Source: Sphingomonas sp. UBA4766 (GTDB taxonomy: Bacteria > Pseudomonadota > Alphaproteobacteria > Sphingomonadales > Sphingomonadaceae). Taken from it: 14,035 nt of DNA. A program made the translations under genes and the position numbers. The DNA lies in contig DHHS01000121.1 of the NCBI GenBank assembly GCA_002403415.1, forward strand, positions 3,677 through 17,711. The letters are read 5' to 3'. How positions within the stretch are numbered: position 1 is the stretch's first letter; every line of letters begins with the position of its first letter. Under the pieces are notes generated by a model. It worked only from the letters and a program-made list of their open reading frames with translations, searched no databases and was not told the DNA's origin. Below, in pieces: positions 13,089 through 14,035 of the stretch.

Positions 13089-14035
13089 TCACTTGACCCC
13101 GTGCATCCACTTCTTCAGCGGGAGCGACAGGATCAGCAGCAACACGCCAAGCGCGATCGACACTTCCGCAATCGTCGTGAACACGCCGACATAGGTGTCG
13201 AGGCTGACTTTCAGGTTGGTCACCTGCCCACCCACCGTCTCAACACTCGCAAACTGCGCGACGATGCCCGCGACATATTGCGCGACCGCGATCGACAGGA
13301 ACCACACCCCCATCATCAGGCCAACAATGCGCGCGATCGACAGCTTGGTGATCATCGACAGGCCGACGGGCGAAATGCACAACTCGGCGATCGAATGGAT
13401 CAGGTAAAGCCCGGCCAGCCACCACAGCCCGACCTTGAAATTCGCATCGGCAAATTGCGCACCCCAGACCAGGAACAAAAAGCCCGCGCCGACACTCATC
13501 AGCGCGATCGCGAACTTGATCGGGATCGTCGGCTCCATGCCGCGCCGCGCCATCGCATTCCACATCGCGCTGAACAGCGGCGCAAGCAGCACGATAAACA
13601 GCGCATTGAAAAACTGCGTCTGGCCCGCGGTGATATCGAACCAGCCGAACACCGACAAATCGGTATTGCGGTCGGCAAACAGCGTAAGCGACGACCCCGC
13701 CTGTTCAAACAACGTCCAGAACACGGTGTTGAAGGTAATGAGCACCATCGCCGCCAGCATCATTTGAAATTCCTGTGCCGACCCCTTCAATCGCGCCCAG
13801 ATGAGGATGCCGGGCACACTGATAAGGAAGGTGCCAAACATCATCTTGCCCATGATCGGCAGGCCCAGGAAATAGCCGATAATCCCCGATCCCGCTTCGG
13901 GCCGGACATAGCTCATCAAATTGGTGAACAGGAACCAGACGACGGGAATGGCCAAAATCGCGCCGGCATAGATCAGCAAATCGCGGTTCGCGGGCGCATC
14001 GGCCGGGCGGTCGCCAATCCCGTCAAGCCGCCCGC
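13089..14035 (-). CDS. POT-family proton-dependent oligopeptide transporter (partial, 5' end off window)
   Basis: The frame is open from the right edge to the TGA at 13089, giving the C-terminal 314 residues of a protein usually about 450-550 long. The signature of bacterial POT/PTR2 carriers is visible: NTVFWTLFEQAGSSLTLFADR, the helix-7 segment that carries a substrate-site glutamate, and SIAELCISPVGLSMITKL, the helix-10 segment with a second conserved glutamate. Eight or so hydrophobic helices are present. Members import di- and tripeptides with protons across the inner membrane. The TTG at 13979 is internal leucine, not a start: codons continue upstream as a hydrophilic loop (RLDGIGDRPADAPANRD). 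The protein ends with a short basic tail (KKWMHGVK). The nnrU-like gene lies downstream and could be co-transcribed. Confidence 0.93.
   Translation of the reverse strand, partial: GRLDGIGDRPADAPANRDLLIYAGAILAIPVVWFLFTNLMSYVRPEAGSGIIGYFLGLPIMGKMMFGTFLISVPGILIWARLKGSAQEFQMMLAAMVLITFNTVFWTLFEQAGSSLTLFADRNTDLSVFGWFDITAGQTQFFNALFIVLLAPLFSAMWNAMARRGMEPTIPIKFAIALMSVGAGFLFLVWGAQFADANFKVGLWWLAGLYLIHSIAELCISPVGLSMITKLSIARIVGLMMGVWFLSIAVAQYVAGIVAQFASVETVGGQVTNLKVSLDTYVGVFTTIAEVSIALGVLLLILSLPLKKWMHGVK

Overview
The window looks like core chromosome of an alphaproteobacterium, most likely Sphingomonadales. The evidence is high GC with G/C-rich third positions, a CcrM-type adenine methyltransferase, a split transhydrogenase alpha subunit preceded by a 41-residue aa3-oxidase subunit IV-like protein, a DUF1272 protein and a dihydropteroate synthase with an N-terminal extension. 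It is almost wholly coding. There are no tRNA, rRNA, IS element, phage or CRISPR signals, and no gene-free stretch above 300 bases; the longest spacers are 178, 152, 81 and 81 bp.

Left edge (1-1047): a minus-strand pair, subunit IV-like protein then pntAA, which runs off the left edge. It is divergent from a plus-strand gene for a response regulator with AAA+ and Fis domains (1048-2469). An SDR oxidoreductase follows it and converges on folP.

Middle (3247-6960): minus-strand desaturase, ccrM (GANTC methyltransferase) and folP. ccrM and folP are 20 bp apart and probably co-transcribed. The 178-bp spacer upstream of ccrM has a good sigma70-like promoter bracketed by an 8-bp dyad made of GTTAAC elements, one containing the CtrA-like half-site TTAACCAT. 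It also has two GANTC sites at the ends of a nested inverted repeat. The desaturase is divergent from a small SdpR-like ArsR regulator across an AT-rich spacer with repeated TTAATT boxes and overlapping -35 elements.

Right-centre (6957-11009): a compact minus-strand operon, glmM, DUF1272 zinc protein, SAM methyltransferase, thiD fused to a C-terminal VOC (glyoxalase-fold) domain, and rnhB. Two junctions overlap: ATGA between methyltransferase and thiD, and about 22 bp between thiD-VOC and rnhB.

Right edge (11091-14035): a plus-strand dicarboxylate/amino-acid:cation symporter-like gene converges on a minus-strand NnrU-family gene. Upstream of that lies the C-terminal part of a POT-family peptide transporter cut by the window end.

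All three convergent gene pairs (SDR/folP, arsR/rnhB, symporter/nnrU) overlap by exactly the 4 bp of their interlocked stop codons. No wholly new multi-gene system is evident. The most distinctive items are this stop-codon interlocking, the ccrM control region, the ThiD-VOC fusion, and the arsR/desaturase pair that may be a cassette between rnhB and ccrM.
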